From Collimonas arenae (GTDB taxonomy: Bacteria > Pseudomonadota > Gammaproteobacteria > Burkholderiales > Burkholderiaceae_D), in contig NZ_CP009962.1 in NCBI RefSeq assembly GCF_000786695.1, forward strand, positions 3,038,001 to 3,102,000: a stretch of 64,000 bases of DNA. Reading direction: 5' to 3'. Within the stretch, counting starts at the first letter, position 1, and every line of letters starts with the position of its first letter. The position numbers and the translations under genes are program-made. The notes below the pieces were generated by a model. The model was not told where the DNA came from and did no database searches. It was given only the letters and a program-made list of their open reading frames with translations. This document shows positions 1-11,217 of this stretch, piece after piece.

Positions 1-459
1 ACGATAGCCGATTTCCACCGTACGCACCTGCGAAACGTTGACGATTTCGTGGCTTTGAATCGGATAAGGCCAGCGCCAGTTGAAACCTGGCGTGGTCGAA
101 TGGCTGTATTTGCCGAATGTCATCACAACGCCGGTCTGGCCTTCCTGCACGGTAAAGAAACCGCTCGCCAGCCACAGCAACGCCACTACTACGGCAATTG
201 CACCGACGCCGACACCGGCACCTTTCATACCAGGATTGAAGCCGCCACCATTGGAGTCGCCGCCCCCGCCGTTTTTATTACCGAGCAGACGAGTCAGCCG
301 CTGATTGAAGTCTTGCCACAGCTTATCCAGATCCGGAGGGCCGTTATTTGGCTTTTTGCCATCATTGTTTTGCTTGTTGTCATTTTGCGAATTACGGCCC
401 CATTGCGGGTCGTTCAGCGAAAATTTCAAGCCAAGCTTTTTGAATAAGGTACCAAGCAT
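1..459 (-). CDS. hflK: HflK, FtsH-protease modulator (5' part only)
   Basis: N-terminal 153 codons of HflK; the rest lies outside the window. With HflC it forms the membrane complex that surrounds and modulates the FtsH protease. The start is the ATG at 459 (MLGTLFKKLGLKFSLNDPQW). A Gly/Asn-rich cytoplasmic stretch runs to about residue 80, then one hydrophobic segment at about 81-100, then the start of the SPFH/band-7 domain (EGQTGVVMTFGKY, about 106-118). It sits downstream of hfq and hflX on the same strand, the usual hfq-hflX-hflK-hflC order. The 177 bases between hflX and hflK hold no gene. Confidence 0.93.
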   Translation of the reverse strand, partial: MLGTLFKKLGLKFSLNDPQWGRNSQNDNKQNNDGKKPNNGPPDLDKLWQDFNQRLTRLLGNKNGGGGDSNGGGFNPGMKGAGVGVGAIAVVVALLWLASGFFTVQEGQTGVVMTFGKYSHSTTPGFNWRWPYPIQSHEIVNVSQVRTVEIGYR

Positions 460-636
460 TCGATCGTTATCTTTAAGTAAATAAAACAAATAGGTTGGAA
501 TGCTCGTTAGAGGCGCTTAATAAAACTTGAGACCTTGAGAACTCGAGAATTTGCTACAACTTTCTTTTAACAGAACCAAACTAGAAATTGCAACTGGGAA
601 ACATGTAAGAATTTGTTTAAAAACACTTCATACCTG

Positions 637-1761
637 TTATATCTGGTTACTCTCAAGATCCGCGGCAGGAATGACTGAATAGGCTGGCGCGGTAGGATTC
701 TGAGTCACAAATTCTGTAATGGCCTGACGCAATAAATCCAGACCGATACCCTTTTGCGCGCTAATGAAAACTCGCTGAATTTTATCATACTCATCACGCT
801 CGACCGAAGGCTCCAGCTCCGCTACATCTATCTTGTTCCACACCAGTATCTGAGGAATGTGATCGGCGCCAATTTCTTTCAGCACAAGATTCACTTGCTC
901 GATTTGCTCCATGCGCGCCGGACTTGCCGCATCAACCACATGCAATAGCAGATCAGCATGGATGGTTTCTTCCAGGGTAGCCCGAAATGCAGCCACCAGT
1001 TGATGCGGCAATTCACGGATGAAACCGACCGTATCGGAAATCACCACACTCCCCGCCTCCCCCAGATACACACGCCTGGATGTGGTATCTAGCGTAGCGA
1101 ACAATTGATCCGCCGCATACACGCCAGCCTTGGCCAAAGCATTGAACAAGGTTGACTTGCCTGCATTGGTATAGCCCACCAGCGAAATCGAAATCGTTGC
1201 GCTACGGCCGCGAGCACGCCTTTGCGTGGCATGCTGCTTATGCAACTTGTCAAGCCGGGCCCGCAAGGCCTTGACGCGGTCGCCGAGCAGGCGGCGGTCA
1301 GTTTCTAGCTGGGTTTCACCTGGGCCGCGTAGCCCGATACCCCCCTTTTGACGTTCCAAGTGCGTCCAGCCGCGTATCAGACGCGTCGCCAGATGCTGCA
1401 ATTGCGCAAGCTCAACCTGCACTTTACCTTCATGGCTTTTGGCTCTTTGGGCAAAGATATCGAGGATGAGGCTGGTACGATCCAGCACTCTGACTTTGAG
1501 TACACGCTCAAGATTACGTTGTTGGGCCGGCGACAAGGCGTGATTGAAGATGACGATTTCAAGTTCATCATCAAACACGGCATCGGCGATTTCCTGAGCC
1601 TTGCCAGAGCCGACAAACAAGGCGGCGTCCGGGCTGCTGCGCTTGCCTGTAATGGTGACAAGCGGCAACGCACCTGCGGACTTGGCCAACAGGGAAAGCT
1701 CTTCCAGACTCGCAGCAAAGTCACCTTTGCCGAAGTCCACACCGACTAGCGCTGCGCGCAT
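637..1761 (-). CDS. hflX: HflX, ribosome-associated GTPase
   Basis: 374 aa. The family includes heat-shock ribosome-splitting GTPases. The N-terminal HflX domain (about 1-170) carries the glycine-rich segment GGIGLRGPGETQLE. The G domain then shows G1 GYTNAGKS, G3 DTVGF and G4 NKID. It is shorter at the C terminus than E. coli HflX (about 426 aa), which is common in beta-proteobacteria. It begins 51 bases after hfq, so the two are probably cotranscribed, as in other proteobacteria. Confidence 0.95.
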   Translation of the reverse strand: MRAALVGVDFGKGDFAASLEELSLLAKSAGALPLVTITGKRSSPDAALFVGSGKAQEIADAVFDDELEIVIFNHALSPAQQRNLERVLKVRVLDRTSLILDIFAQRAKSHEGKVQVELAQLQHLATRLIRGWTHLERQKGGIGLRGPGETQLETDRRLLGDRVKALRARLDKLHKQHATQRRARGRSATISISLVGYTNAGKSTLFNALAKAGVYAADQLFATLDTTSRRVYLGEAGSVVISDTVGFIRELPHQLVAAFRATLEETIHADLLLHVVDAASPARMEQIEQVNLVLKEIGADHIPQILVWNKIDVAELEPSVERDEYDKIQRVFISAQKGIGLDLLRQAITEFVTQNPTAPAYSVIPAADLESNQI

Positions 1762-1812
1762 AGGAACAATCGTGAGGTTGCCCCGATGTCAAATAAAGCG
1801 GGCAGCAAATAA

Positions 1813-2049
1813 TTACTCTGCTTCAGATTCAAGATTCAGATTGACAGCGCGAGCAGGAACTACGGTTGAGATGGCGTGTTTGTATACCATTTGGGTAACG
1901 GTATTACGCAGTAAAACGACGTATTGATCGAAGGATTCGATATGGCCTTGAAGTTTGATGCCGTTGACCAGATAGATCGAAACCGGAACATGTTCTTTGC
2001 GCAAGGCGTTCAAAAACGGGTCTTGTAACAATTGCCCTTTATTACTCAT
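1813..2049 (-). CDS. hfq: Hfq, RNA chaperone
   Basis: 78 aa hexameric Sm-like RNA chaperone that pairs small RNAs with mRNAs. The Sm1 region ([20 protein letters not shown]) and the Sm2 motif YKHA are intact, and the core ends in a short acidic tail, as in other beta-proteobacteria (E. coli Hfq is 102 aa). A GGAG ribosome-binding site lies 5' of the ATG. The 148-base gap before it (2050-2197) separates it from der and probably holds its promoter; I could not identify the promoter with confidence. Confidence 0.97.
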   Translation of the reverse strand: MSNKGQLLQDPFLNALRKEHVPVSIYLVNGIKLQGHIESFDQYVVLLRNTVTQMVYKHAISTVVPARAVNLNLESEAE

Positions 2050-2197
2050 GGCTACTCCACTGTGTTGTTGTGATTAGAAGTCAAAATGCAAAAACGCATA
2101 TAGAACCAAAACGATTCTAAGTGAATGACTCGGTGGGTGTTTTACGAATGTAAACGATTTTCAGATTTACTGCTTAGAAAAAAGTATTTTTAAAAAA

Positions 2198-3541
2198 TTA
2201 TTTTTCCTGGCGCGCGTAAGGGTTTCTACTCGATCTGAATTCGATACGTAATGGAGTCCCAACCAGTGAAAAAGTTTCGCGGAAATGTTTTTCCAGATAA
2301 CGTTTATAGTTATCTTCGATCGATTCCAAGGCATTGCCGTGGATGACGACGATAGGTGGATTCATACCGCCCTGGTGGGCATAACGCAGCTTCGGCCGAA
2401 TCGAACCCTTACGCCGCGGCTGCTGGTGCTCTACTGCTTCGATCAGGGCACGCGTCAGCTTTGGCGTAGTCAGGTTGGACATCGCTGCAGCATAAGCGGA
2501 ATCGATGGATTTCATCAACGGCGTGATGCCGGTCGATTTCAATGCCGAAATAAAATGGAATTTGGCGAACGACAGGAAGTTCAGCTTACGGTCCATGTCC
2601 ATCTTGATTTCGTCGCGACGGTCGCTAGTGAGACCGTCCCACTTGTTGACGCCAACCACCAGCGCACGACCAGACTCCAGCACGAAGCCTGCGATGTGGG
2701 CGTCCTGTTCGGAGATATCCTGCTGCGCATCGAGCAGCAGCAAAACCACGTTAGCTTCTGAAATCGACTGCAAAGTTTTGACCACCGAAAATTTCTCGAT
2801 AGCCTCAAACACCTTGCCGCGACGGCGAATACCGGCGGTGTCGATCAGGGTATATTTCTTGCCCTCACGCTCGAATGGAATCTCGATCGAATCGCGAGTA
2901 GTGCCCGGCATATCGAACGCAATCACGCGCTCTTCACCCAGCAAGGTATTCACCAACGTTGACTTACCGACGTTCGGGCGGCCGACGATAGCGATCTTGA
3001 TGCCGCGATCCTTGCTTTCAGGCTCTTCCTCTTCTGGTGGACGCTGCGCGAATGCCAGGTTCAGCGATTCTTCCACCAGATCGGCGACGCCGTCACCGTG
3101 GGCGGCAGAGATCACGTAAGGATCGCCCATGCCCAGCTCATAGAATTCAGCGGTGACCGAGGTGTATTTCATGCCTTCGGACTTGTTCACCACCAGCATC
3201 ACGGAGCGGCCCGATTTACGCAAAAAGTCGGTGATGGTCTTGTCGTGCGGAGTCAGGCCCTGACGGCCGTCGACGATGAAAATCACGATGTCGGCTTCAG
3301 CCACCGCCTGCTTGGTTTGCTTGGCCATTTCATGCATGATGCCTTCTTTGGCAACCGGCTCGAAACCGCCTGTATCGATCACCAGGAATGGCCGCTCACC
3401 AACCCGCCCCTCGCCGTAGTGGCGATCGCGCGTCAAGCCGGGCAAATCGGCGACCAAGGCATCGCGTGAACGCGTCAGGCGATTAAACAAGGTCGATTTG
3501 CCGACATTGGGACGTCCTACAAGTGCAATTACTGGCTTCAT
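2198..3541 (-). CDS. der: Der (EngA), tandem-domain ribosome-assembly GTPase
   Basis: 447 aa GTPase needed for 50S subunit maturation. There are two G domains in tandem, each with P-loop GRPNVGKS (residues 9-16 and 187-194), followed by a C-terminal KH-like domain rich in basic residues. An in-frame ATG 21 bases upstream (3562) would add MRQSKIL, but it overlaps the bamB stop; [12 protein letters not shown] at 3541 is the standard N terminus. It follows bamB by 7 bases, so they are cotranscribed. Confidence 0.96.
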   Translation of the reverse strand: MKPVIALVGRPNVGKSTLFNRLTRSRDALVADLPGLTRDRHYGEGRVGERPFLVIDTGGFEPVAKEGIMHEMAKQTKQAVAEADIVIFIVDGRQGLTPHDKTITDFLRKSGRSVMLVVNKSEGMKYTSVTAEFYELGMGDPYVISAAHGDGVADLVEESLNLAFAQRPPEEEEPESKDRGIKIAIVGRPNVGKSTLVNTLLGEERVIAFDMPGTTRDSIEIPFEREGKKYTLIDTAGIRRRGKVFEAIEKFSVVKTLQSISEANVVLLLLDAQQDISEQDAHIAGFVLESGRALVVGVNKWDGLTSDRRDEIKMDMDRKLNFLSFAKFHFISALKSTGITPLMKSIDSAYAAAMSNLTTPKLTRALIEAVEHQQPRRKGSIRPKLRYAHQGGMNPPIVVIHGNALESIEDNYKRYLEKHFRETFSLVGTPLRIEFRSSRNPYARQEK

Positions 3542-3548
3542 TAAAATC

Positions 3549-4715
3549 TTACTCTGTCGCAATAGCGATCAATGTTCCTGCTTTGGTTTGAAAAATCACA
3601 TTAGAGCCAGCCACTACCGGATTCGGCAGGACCGGGCTGCTATCTACACGAATCCGTGCTTTCAGTGCGCCGTCTTCACGCGACAAGAAGTGAATATACC
3701 CTTCAAAATCGCCGACCACGACTGTATTGCCCAATACTACCGGAGTAGTCAGCACACGATTGGCCAACTGCTTGTTTTGCCATACTACCGCACCGCCGTC
3801 GAGAGTGAACGCGGATACTGCGCCGCGCTCATCTGCTGCATAGACATTTTTGCCATCGCTGCCGACACCGACATCGCTGGAAAACGGCTTGACCCAGTGC
3901 GCCTGGCCGCTACCGGCGTCGAAACAGCCGACCCGGCCTTGATAAGCTACGGCGCAGACTTCACGACCGACGATAACCGGCATGCCGGAAGCATCCGCCA
4001 CCCGCTCCAACTCAGTCGTGCCGCGCGGATCGCCGATCGCCATCTCCCACCATGGGCCACCATTAGTCAGGTTCAATGCCGACAAGCGACCGCCTGGCAA
4101 TGACAAGAATGTTGCCTGAGGAACAATCAGGATGCCAGGCGCCGACCGCAAGGTCAACGGCGGCAAGGTGCGCAGCACGGTCCAGCGGCGCTCACCGGTT
4201 TCAGCATCGAATGCGGCGATACGATTGTCCTGGCTACGGACGATGACCAGCCCCTGGCCAACTGCCGGCGCCGACAGGATTTCGCTCGTAGTCTGTGCCT
4301 GCCAGCGCTTCTTGCCCTCTGCGTCAAACGCCAGCAATACGCCTTTTTCGCCAGCGACCGCGACAGTCGTACCGTCAGTGCCTACGCCGCTGGTCAAATG
4401 GGTGCCTGCGCTGATCTTCCAGTTAACCGTTCCGGTAGCTGCATTGACGCGGGCCACGGTGCCGTCAGCCGCGGCTGCATACACGCTGTCGCCGCTAACC
4501 GCCGGCGTGAATGTGAAAATATCAGCCTTGCCCAAGGACAGCGTCCAGGCTGGATGCACTTTGAGGCTTTGCGTGAACTCGACCAAAGGTGCCGGCGGGT
4601 TACTTGGCGCTTTGCCCTTGAACAAGGAGCAGCCACCCAATACCAGCAGAGCGCCGGCACAGACAGAGGCTACCTTCACCGCTCGCATAGTCATTCGCAT
4701 AGTCATAACGCGCAT
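3549..4715 (-). CDS. bamB: BamB, outer-membrane protein assembly lipoprotein
   Basis: 388 aa lipoprotein of the BAM complex that inserts beta-barrel proteins in the outer membrane. The signal peptide ends in lipobox LGGC (Cys about 29), followed by a beta-propeller of PQQ-like repeats ([41 protein letters not shown]). The start at 4715 is preceded by AGGAAG. The next codons hold four more ATGs within a 12-base tandem duplication, so the exact start is uncertain by up to 27 bases. It lies 30 bases after the YfgM-like gene and directly before der. Confidence 0.94.
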   Translation of the reverse strand: MRVMTMRMTMRAVKVASVCAGALLVLGGCSLFKGKAPSNPPAPLVEFTQSLKVHPAWTLSLGKADIFTFTPAVSGDSVYAAAADGTVARVNAATGTVNWKISAGTHLTSGVGTDGTTVAVAGEKGVLLAFDAEGKKRWQAQTTSEILSAPAVGQGLVIVRSQDNRIAAFDAETGERRWTVLRTLPPLTLRSAPGILIVPQATFLSLPGGRLSALNLTNGGPWWEMAIGDPRGTTELERVADASGMPVIVGREVCAVAYQGRVGCFDAGSGQAHWVKPFSSDVGVGSDGKNVYAADERGAVSAFTLDGGAVVWQNKQLANRVLTTPVVLGNTVVVGDFEGYIHFLSREDGALKARIRVDSSPVLPNPVVAGSNVIFQTKAGTLIAIATE

Positions 4716-4745
4716 ATTCTTCCTTTTTCGGATGTTCTTGGATTA

Positions 4746-5396
4746 TCAGGCTGCGGCCTTGGCTGGAGCTCCGCCAATCGCATCCAGTTTCAATTGGATC
4801 AGTTGTTTGCCAGGATTCTTGCTATCCATCTTGTCCAAGGCCAACTGGTAAGCGGCGCGCGCCTCGTCCAGCTTGTTTTGCGCCACCAGGATATCGCCTT
4901 TGCGATCGGCGGCAGCGCTAGCGAAAGGCGGCGGCAGGTCAGCCGCCAGCACTTTCAAACCGTCGTCATAAGCCTTCTGATCCAGCAAAATGCCTGCCAG
5001 ACGAATTCTAGCCAGCGCCTTGTAATCGTCATCCTGGCCGTGATCGACAACCCATTGCAGCTGTTCCTTGGCGGCGTTCAAATCATTGGCGTCGAATGCA
5101 ACTTTAGCAGCAGACATCGCTGCCATTGCGGCGTAGGCGGTACGACCGAATTTCTGCTGGATGTCGGCAGCTGCACGCTGTACCTTGGCGCTGTCTTTCG
5201 CCGTCACCGCCTTTTGCTGTTCGTCGTAGAGCTGTGACGCCTGGATTGCCTGGCTACGCTGATAATAATTCCAGCCGGACCAGCCAGCATAAGCTGCCAA
5301 GGCGACAATCAGTACCCAAGTGGTCAGATTGCCGTATTTGCTCCACCAATCCTTAAGCGTTGCCAGTTGTTCCTGTTCGTCGAGATCGAATGCCAT
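4746..5396 (-). CDS. YfgM-family (UPF0070) TPR membrane protein
   Basis: 216 aa. A short cytoplasmic N terminus (MAFDLDEQEQLATLKDWW) leads into one membrane segment at about 24-43 (TTWVLIVALAAYAGWSG), then an alpha-helical TPR-like periplasmic domain with A/Y/L repeats. E. coli YfgM is an ancillary SecYEG/PpiD-associated protein with periplasmic chaperone function; I infer a similar role. The start is set at 5396 because the family begins MAF..; an upstream ATG at 5441 would overlap the hisS stop. It is placed between hisS and bamB, the standard position. Confidence 0.9.
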   Translation of the reverse strand: MAFDLDEQEQLATLKDWWSKYGNLTTWVLIVALAAYAGWSGWNYYQRSQAIQASQLYDEQQKAVTAKDSAKVQRAAADIQQKFGRTAYAAMAAMSAAKVAFDANDLNAAKEQLQWVVDHGQDDDYKALARIRLAGILLDQKAYDDGLKVLAADLPPPFASAAADRKGDILVAQNKLDEARAAYQLALDKMDSKNPGKQLIQLKLDAIGGAPAKAAA

Positions 5397-5446
5397 ATGA
5401 TTTTTAGTTTTTAGTGTTGATGATAATGATGAGCGCGGCACAGACT

Positions 5447-6844
5447 TCAGTGGTGATAATGCACATGATCGCCATGATCGTGTCCATGGTCATCACCGGA
5501 GCCGACGATCTGGTCAACCAGATAATCGCTTACCGCATCGAAAGGTACGACACTTTGATTGCCAGAACCAGCTTTTTCGCCATCGGTCGCATGATCATGC
5601 CCGGCATCGCTATCGGCGCGCAGGGTTTTGACGGTAGCAGTATGATTGGCTACCTCATCATCGCCGATGATGATGGCGTATGCCGCACCGCTGGCGTCAG
5701 CCCGCTTCATCTGCGACTTGAAGCTGCCACCGGCATTTGACGAAGCGCAATGTAGCACAACATCCAAACCGGCATTACGCAAACGTTCCGCAAGCACAAA
5801 CGATTGCAATTGCGCAGCTTCGCCCTGATGCACCAGGTAAACGTCACATTCGTTACGTTCGGCCTGTTCGCCATTGGCGCGCATCAATTCCAGCAGCCTC
5901 TCGACACCCATCGCAAAACCGCAGGCTGGCGTCGGCTTGCCGCCGAACATTTCCACCAGCGGGTCGTAACGGCCACCGCCACAAACTGTCCCTTGCGAAC
6001 CGAGCTGATCTGTGACCCACTCAAATACGGTACGGTTGTAGTAATCCATGCCGCGCACCAGGCGCGGATTGATGGTGAACGGAATATTGTTGTGATTCAG
6101 GATCTTTTGCACGCCTTCGAAGTGCGCCAGCGACTCCGCACCCAGGTAGGACAGCAGCTGCGGCGCAGCATTGACCATCCCCTGCATGGCTGGATTCTTG
6201 GTGTCCAGGATACGCAGCGGATTGGTATGCAGACGGCGTTGAGCGTCAGCATCGAGCAAATCCTGATGTTGTTCGAAATAAGCAATCAGATCGGTGCGGT
6301 GACGGTTGCGCTCTTCCGCATCCCCAATCGAATTCAGTTGCAGCTTGACGTCTTGCAAGCCGAGGTCATCCCAGAGCCGCTGGCACATCATGATCAGTTC
6401 AGCATCGATATCAGGACCGGTAAAGCCTAAGGCTTCGGCGCCCACCTGGTGGAACTGGCGGTAGCGTCCGCGCTGCGGCCGCTCGTGACGGAACATCGGA
6501 CCGTTATACCAGAGTCGTTTCGGACCGTCGTACGTCAGGTTATGCTCGATCGCTGCACGCACTACGCCGGCGGTGCTTTCCGGGCGCAGGGTCAGATTGT
6601 CGCCGTTCATCGAATCGGTGAACGAATACATTTCCTTTTCGACGATATCGGTAACCGCACCGAGGCCACGCGCAAACAAGGCGGTCGGCTCGACAATAGG
6701 CGTACGGATTTTTTGAAAACCGTAGCTCTTCAGCACCGACTCAACCGTGTTTTCAAACAATTCCCATAGGGCCGCATCGGCCGGCAGGATATCGTTCATA
6801 CCTTTTACGCCGACGATTTTTCCGGCTTTCTTATTTTCTGACAT
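5447..6844 (-). CDS. hisS: Histidyl-tRNA synthetase with His-rich C-terminal tail
   Basis: 465 aa class II synthetase that charges tRNA-His. Motif 2 ([19 protein letters not shown], about 115-133), the histidine-binding loop [14 protein letters not shown] and motif 3 (GFAMGVERL) are all present. The anticodon-binding domain ends with [14 protein letters not shown]. After it comes an extra tail of about 18 residues, [18 protein letters not shown], with seven histidines in the last thirteen residues. The start is MSENKKAG at 6844; the reading frame stays open upstream into ispG but that part is not coding. Confidence 0.95.
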   Translation of the reverse strand: MSENKKAGKIVGVKGMNDILPADAALWELFENTVESVLKSYGFQKIRTPIVEPTALFARGLGAVTDIVEKEMYSFTDSMNGDNLTLRPESTAGVVRAAIEHNLTYDGPKRLWYNGPMFRHERPQRGRYRQFHQVGAEALGFTGPDIDAELIMMCQRLWDDLGLQDVKLQLNSIGDAEERNRHRTDLIAYFEQHQDLLDADAQRRLHTNPLRILDTKNPAMQGMVNAAPQLLSYLGAESLAHFEGVQKILNHNNIPFTINPRLVRGMDYYNRTVFEWVTDQLGSQGTVCGGGRYDPLVEMFGGKPTPACGFAMGVERLLELMRANGEQAERNECDVYLVHQGEAAQLQSFVLAERLRNAGLDVVLHCASSNAGGSFKSQMKRADASGAAYAIIIGDDEVANHTATVKTLRADSDAGHDHATDGEKAGSGNQSVVPFDAVSDYLVDQIVGSGDDHGHDHGDHVHYHH

Positions 6845-6894
6845 TCTTTTCAACGCACCAATGAAGATTAATAGTGGGACTAATTTTATTCGGA

Positions 6895-8151
6895 TCAGGC
6901 TGCTTGCTGGCCGTAATGGCTTTTTACGTAATCCAGCACCACCGCCTGAAACTCTTCGGCGATGCGCTCGCCGCGCAGCGTCAGCTTTTTCTCGCCATCG
7001 ATGAACACTGGCGCCGCCGGCGATTCGCCGGTGCCCGGCAAACTGATGCCGATATTGGCATGCTTCGACTCGCCAGGGCCATTCACGATGCACCCCATCA
7101 CGGCGACGTTCATACCTTCGACGCCGGGATAAGCTTTTTTCCAGACCGGCATCTGGTCGCGCAAATAGGTCTGGATCTTGTCCGCAAGATCCTGGAATAC
7201 TGTCGACGTGGTACGGCCACAACCCGGACAGGCAATCACCATCGGCGCGAATTTACGCAAGCCCATGGTTTGCAGAATTTCCTGGCCGACGATCACTTCC
7301 CGCGTACGATCGCCACCGGGTTCCGGTGTTAGCGAAATGCGAATGGTGTCGCCAATACCTTCCTGCAGCAGCACCGACAAGGCCGCAGTGGAGGCAACTA
7401 TGCCTTTGCTGCCCATGCCGGCTTCGGTCAACCCCAGATGCAATGGATAATCGCAACGCTGCGCGAGTTCGCGATACACTGCGATCAAATCCTGCACGCC
7501 GGACACCTTGCACGATAGGATAATCCGGTCGGCGGCGAGTCCCAGCTCTTCAGCCCGTTGGGCATTTTCGATCGCAGAGGTCACCAGCGCTTCATACATG
7601 ACAGCTTGCGCCGGCCATGGCTGGCTACGTGCGGCATTCTCATCCATGATACGCGCCAGCAGCGCTTGGTCGAGACTGCCCCAATTGACGCCAATCCGCA
7701 CCGGTTTGTCATACTTGCAGGCGACCTCGATCATTTGCGCATACTGGGTATCACGCTTGGCGCCCTTGCCGACGTTGCCCGGATTGATCCGGTATTTCGA
7801 CAGTGCCTGAGCGCACTCCGGGTAATCGTTCAGCAAGGTGTGGCCGTTGTAGTGGAAATCTCCCACCAGCGGCACATCTATGCCCATTTTATCCAGCTGC
7901 TCGCGAATCGCCGGCACCGCTGCGGCCGCTTCCGGATTATTCACCGTGATTCGCACCAGCTCGGAACCTGCACGTGCCAGGTCTTTGATCTGGATTGCGG
8001 TCCCGATGGCGTCTGCAGTATCGGTATTGGTCATCGACTGCACCACCACCGGTGCACCGCCGCCAACCATGATCTTGCGTTCGCCGTAACTGATTACCGC
8101 ACCGCGGCTAAGACGTCGCGCGCTGGGGCCTGAGCCGATCGGTAGATTCAT
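6895..8151 (-). CDS. ispG: IspG (GcpE), 4Fe-4S enzyme of the MEP isoprenoid pathway
   Basis: 418 aa. It converts 2-C-methyl-D-erythritol 2,4-cyclodiphosphate to HMBPP. The TIM-barrel N-terminal half contains [11 protein letters not shown] and GDFHYNGH. The C-terminal iron-sulfur part carries CPGCGRT, followed later by a third cysteine in CIVNGPGE. Full length; the C terminus ends [10 protein letters not shown]. The gene follows the RodZ-like gene by 19 bases and precedes hisS by 50, part of the same operon. Confidence 0.96.
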   Translation of the reverse strand: MNLPIGSGPSARRLSRGAVISYGERKIMVGGGAPVVVQSMTNTDTADAIGTAIQIKDLARAGSELVRITVNNPEAAAAVPAIREQLDKMGIDVPLVGDFHYNGHTLLNDYPECAQALSKYRINPGNVGKGAKRDTQYAQMIEVACKYDKPVRIGVNWGSLDQALLARIMDENAARSQPWPAQAVMYEALVTSAIENAQRAEELGLAADRIILSCKVSGVQDLIAVYRELAQRCDYPLHLGLTEAGMGSKGIVASTAALSVLLQEGIGDTIRISLTPEPGGDRTREVIVGQEILQTMGLRKFAPMVIACPGCGRTTSTVFQDLADKIQTYLRDQMPVWKKAYPGVEGMNVAVMGCIVNGPGESKHANIGISLPGTGESPAAPVFIDGEKKLTLRGERIAEEFQAVVLDYVKSHYGQQAA

Positions 8152-8170
8152 GAACGTCTCTCTTTCAAGC

Positions 8171-9145
8171 TTACTTCAGGTTCAGTCTGGCGACATTAGT
8201 CTTGGAGCCGGCCTTCAAGTCCAGCGGCGCGCCGCGCAATGTCGCGTCAACGCCGGCAATATTACCGATGATGATGCTGATCGGCTGTGACATGTCGATC
8301 GTTTCCGTGCTACCGGCTTTCACCAGACGCGAAATCAGCACGGTGTTATCAGCGCGCTTGACATCGACCCATGAATCTTGCCGGAAGTTCAGACTCAATT
8401 CACCACCACTGACCGCAGTCGGACTGGCAGTTGGCGCAACTGGCGTTGCCCCGGCGTTCACGCCCACTTCGGATACCGCCGCGCCATTTGCCGCCGTAGC
8501 GGGGGCTGGAGCCGGCGTCGGTGTTGCCGTCAACGCGGCATTCTCCTCTTTATCGGCGGCGTCGGCACTTGCAGAAGCAGTCGCGCCACCTTCGTCGCTA
8601 GCCGCCGAAGTAGCCGACGCCGCAGTTTTTTCTGTCAACGAGTGCAGTGCATTTTGCACGCCCGGCACCACGTCAAACCGTATTGCCACCGCCAGCAGCA
8701 ACAGCAGCACTGCCAGCACCACCAGCCACTTATAGGCAAATTTAGTACGTCCCATCAAGCTGAAACGGGATTCCGAAAAAGGCGTCGACAACTGTCCTTG
8801 CGTCGCAGCCCTGACCGGTTGCGCCGCAACCGCAGGCGAAATGGCAGCCAGCGAGGCTGTCACATCCAGGCCCAGCAATTTTGCATAGGAACGGATAAAA
8901 CCGCGCGTCATGACCATGGTTGGCAAGGCTGCGTAATTATCCGCTTCCATTGCCTCGATCTGGCGCGGTGCCAGCTTCAAGTGGCTGGCCACCTCCGACA
9001 CCGACCAGCCAAGCTGCTCGCGCCTGTCGGCTAGTTGCGCACCCAGTGTACCCGGGCTGGTGCTTGCAGGGGTTTGCGCAGCAAGATTATCCGGATTGTG
9101 GCCTTCATTGGCACTTTCCGACCGCAACTGTTCCGGCTCACTCAT
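8171..9145 (-). CDS. rodZ: RodZ-like helix-turn-helix membrane protein
   Basis: 324 aa. The N terminus has an XRE-type HTH_25 domain (about 35-105; [19 protein letters not shown]). One membrane segment follows at about 145-165 ([19 protein letters not shown]), then an Ala/Thr/Pro-rich periplasmic linker and a C-terminal DUF4115 beta domain ([17 protein letters not shown]). This layout matches RodZ, which links MreB to the envelope and sets cell shape. The start MSEPEQLR at 9145 overlaps the pilF stop (ATGAGTGA); a longer frame from 9190 lies within pilF. Confidence 0.88.
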   Translation of the reverse strand: MSEPEQLRSESANEGHNPDNLAAQTPASTSPGTLGAQLADRREQLGWSVSEVASHLKLAPRQIEAMEADNYAALPTMVMTRGFIRSYAKLLGLDVTASLAAISPAVAAQPVRAATQGQLSTPFSESRFSLMGRTKFAYKWLVVLAVLLLLLAVAIRFDVVPGVQNALHSLTEKTAASATSAASDEGGATASASADAADKEENAALTATPTPAPAPATAANGAAVSEVGVNAGATPVAPTASPTAVSGGELSLNFRQDSWVDVKRADNTVLISRLVKAGSTETIDMSQPISIIIGNIAGVDATLRGAPLDLKAGSKTNVARLNLK

Positions 9146-9980
9146 TGAATGCTCCGCGCTGATAAGCTGCGAATTCCGGCGAGTCGGCAAAACGACGGCG
9201 TAATTGCGTCACCAAACTTGTTTCAGCAGCTGTGTCACCCAACTTTCGCTCCACTTTGATTGCAGTCCATAATGCTTCCGCATTTTGCACATCTACTTTT
9301 AATACGAGTCCGATATAAAACCGGGCGCGCTCATAATCGTTACGGTCATACGCCAGTTGCGCCAGCTTGGCATTAGTCAGCGGGTTGCTGGAGTCAAACT
9401 GGAAAGCTTGCAGCAGATAACGCTCCGCCGCCGCCGTATCATTCATCTTGAGACTGCAAACGCCAGCGTTGGTCAGGGCTTTTGCCGGCGACTGATAGTT
9501 TCGGCTTTTCAGGGCAGTCTGAAAATGGACTATCGATTCCTTGGCGCGGCCGTTCTGACATAAAAACCAGCCATAATTATTGGCGAAATCCGGATTGGCT
9601 GGATCCAAACGCAGCGCCCGCTGGAAATTTTCGTCGGCCAGCCGGTTCTCACCCATATCCATATAGATCAAACCACGAACGCTGTAGGCATCCCCCATTT
9701 CAGGATACGCAGCCAGCGCTTGCTTGATCTCGTCTAGCGCGACCTCCAACTGACGCCGCTCGTAATAGCCGACTGCCAGCTGCAAACGGATAGCGGCGCG
9801 GCGCTGCGCGTCGGTCTGATCGGAGCTGGTCGCCAATTCACGGCTGGAGCCGACTTCCTGGTCACTGCTGAGCGGCGTATTGGCGCAACCGCTCAAACCA
9901 GCCAATAACGACAAGGCCGTCGCAGCAAACACGACACGGCCACTCCATTTACCTAGTTTGCTGCTCACTTTATCTGTCAC
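9138..9980 (-). CDS. pilF: PilF/PilW, type IV pilus TPR lipoprotein (pilotin)
   Basis: 280 aa. The signal peptide ends in lipobox LSGC (Cys about 32). At least four TPR units follow ([40 protein letters not shown]). In Pseudomonas and Neisseria this protein localises and assembles the PilQ secretin. Its ATG overlaps the rlmN stop (ATGA) and its stop overlaps the RodZ-like start, so all three are translationally coupled. Confidence 0.92.
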   Translation of the reverse strand: MTDKVSSKLGKWSGRVVFAATALSLLAGLSGCANTPLSSDQEVGSSRELATSSDQTDAQRRAAIRLQLAVGYYERRQLEVALDEIKQALAAYPEMGDAYSVRGLIYMDMGENRLADENFQRALRLDPANPDFANNYGWFLCQNGRAKESIVHFQTALKSRNYQSPAKALTNAGVCSLKMNDTAAAERYLLQAFQFDSSNPLTNAKLAQLAYDRNDYERARFYIGLVLKVDVQNAEALWTAIKVERKLGDTAAETSLVTQLRRRFADSPEFAAYQRGAFNE

Positions 9981-11152
9981 TCAGACACCTCGATGATGCG
10001 GCCAAAATTCTTTCCGAATTTCTGCTGATATTCGGTCATTTTCTGCATGCGCTCTTGCACACGTGTGCGGTCTTGCACTTCACCAGCCAGCTGACCGCAA
10101 GCGGCATCGATATCGTCGCCGCGCGTCTTGCGCACTGTGGTGACGATGCCGGCGTCCATTAGAATCTGGGCAAAGGCCTTGATACGCGGATTGTTCGAGC
10201 GCTTAAGACCAGACTCAGGGAATGGATTGAACGGGATCAAATTGAATTTGCACGGCACTACAGGACCGCCGGCATGACCTTGCACCAGCGCGATCAATTC
10301 GCGCGCATGGGCATCGGTATCATTGACATCGTCCAGCATGCAATATTCAAAGGTAATGAAATCGCGTGGCGCGAACTCCAGATAGCGCTTGCAGGCAGCC
10401 ATCAAATCGCGCAGTGGATATTTTTTGTTTAGCGGCACCAAGCCATCGCGCAAGGTATCGTTGGAGGCGTGCAAGGACACCGCCATCGCTACCGCACAGT
10501 CTTGCGACAACTTGTCGATCATCGGTGCCACGCCGCTGGTCGACAGCGTCACGCGGCGACGCGACAGGCCATACGCGTTATCGTCCAGCATCAGCTTCAG
10601 CGCAGTCACCGTCGGCTCATAGTTCAGCAAAGGCTCACCCATGCCCATCATCACCACGTTGGTGATCTGGCGCTCGCCTTTGTGGCCGGGTTCTACACCC
10701 TTGGATTTGCGCAGCTCGAATTCAGCCATCCACAGCTGGCCGATGATTTCACCAACGGTCAGATTGCGGCTGAAACCTTGCTTGCCGGTGGAGCAAAAAC
10801 GGCAATTCACCGCACAACCGGCCTGCGTCGAAATGCACAGGGTGCCGCGGTTTTCTTCAGGGATAAACACCGTCTCCACTGCATTGCCCTGACCGACATC
10901 GAGCAACCATTTGCGGGTACCATCGGTAGAGGTGTGATCGCTGATCACGGCAGGAGCAGCGATAATCGCCCGGGTCGCCAGCTTGTCACGCAATGACTTC
11001 GCCAGATCGGTCATTGCATCGAAATCGTGTGCGCCGAATTGGTGTATCCAGCGCAGTAATTGTTTGGCGCGAAACGGCTTCTCACCCAACTCGCCGCAAT
11101 AGGCGGTCAGTTGTGCGGGATCCAGATCCAGCAGGTTGGTGAGAGCAGTCAT
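9977..11152 (-). CDS. rlmN: RlmN, dual-specificity 23S rRNA/tRNA m2A methyltransferase
   Basis: 391 aa radical-SAM enzyme that methylates C2 of A2503 in 23S rRNA and A37 in some tRNAs. The radical-SAM cluster motif CAVNCRFC is at Cys113, 117 and 120. The GMGEP motif and the C-terminal methyl-carrying cysteine in [12 protein letters not shown] are present. It heads the rlmN-pilF-rodZ-ispG-hisS run and starts 65 bases after ndk. Confidence 0.96.
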   Translation of the reverse strand: MTALTNLLDLDPAQLTAYCGELGEKPFRAKQLLRWIHQFGAHDFDAMTDLAKSLRDKLATRAIIAAPAVISDHTSTDGTRKWLLDVGQGNAVETVFIPEENRGTLCISTQAGCAVNCRFCSTGKQGFSRNLTVGEIIGQLWMAEFELRKSKGVEPGHKGERQITNVVMMGMGEPLLNYEPTVTALKLMLDDNAYGLSRRRVTLSTSGVAPMIDKLSQDCAVAMAVSLHASNDTLRDGLVPLNKKYPLRDLMAACKRYLEFAPRDFITFEYCMLDDVNDTDAHARELIALVQGHAGGPVVPCKFNLIPFNPFPESGLKRSNNPRIKAFAQILMDAGIVTTVRKTRGDDIDAACGQLAGEVQDRTRVQERMQKMTEYQQKFGKNFGRIIEVSE

Positions 11153-11177
11153 GGCATTTCCAATTTTAAATAATACT

Positions 11178-11208
11178 CAGGGCGGCGCAGCAAGCCGCGC
11201 TCACCCTG
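11178..11208 (-). terminator. Possible hairpin between ndk and rlmN
   Basis: Inverted repeat CAGG-GCGGC-(7)-GCCGC-(6)-CCTG just after the ndk stop. The run that follows in the minus direction is AT-rich but not a clean U-tract, so it may only lower read-through from ndk into rlmN. Confidence 0.35.
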
Positions 11209-11217
11209 CAACAACAA

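Noticed and set aside
6845..7222. N-terminal extension of hisS
   Set aside because: Translates to Arg-rich sequence overlapping ispG; the synthetase begins with MSENKKAG at 6844.
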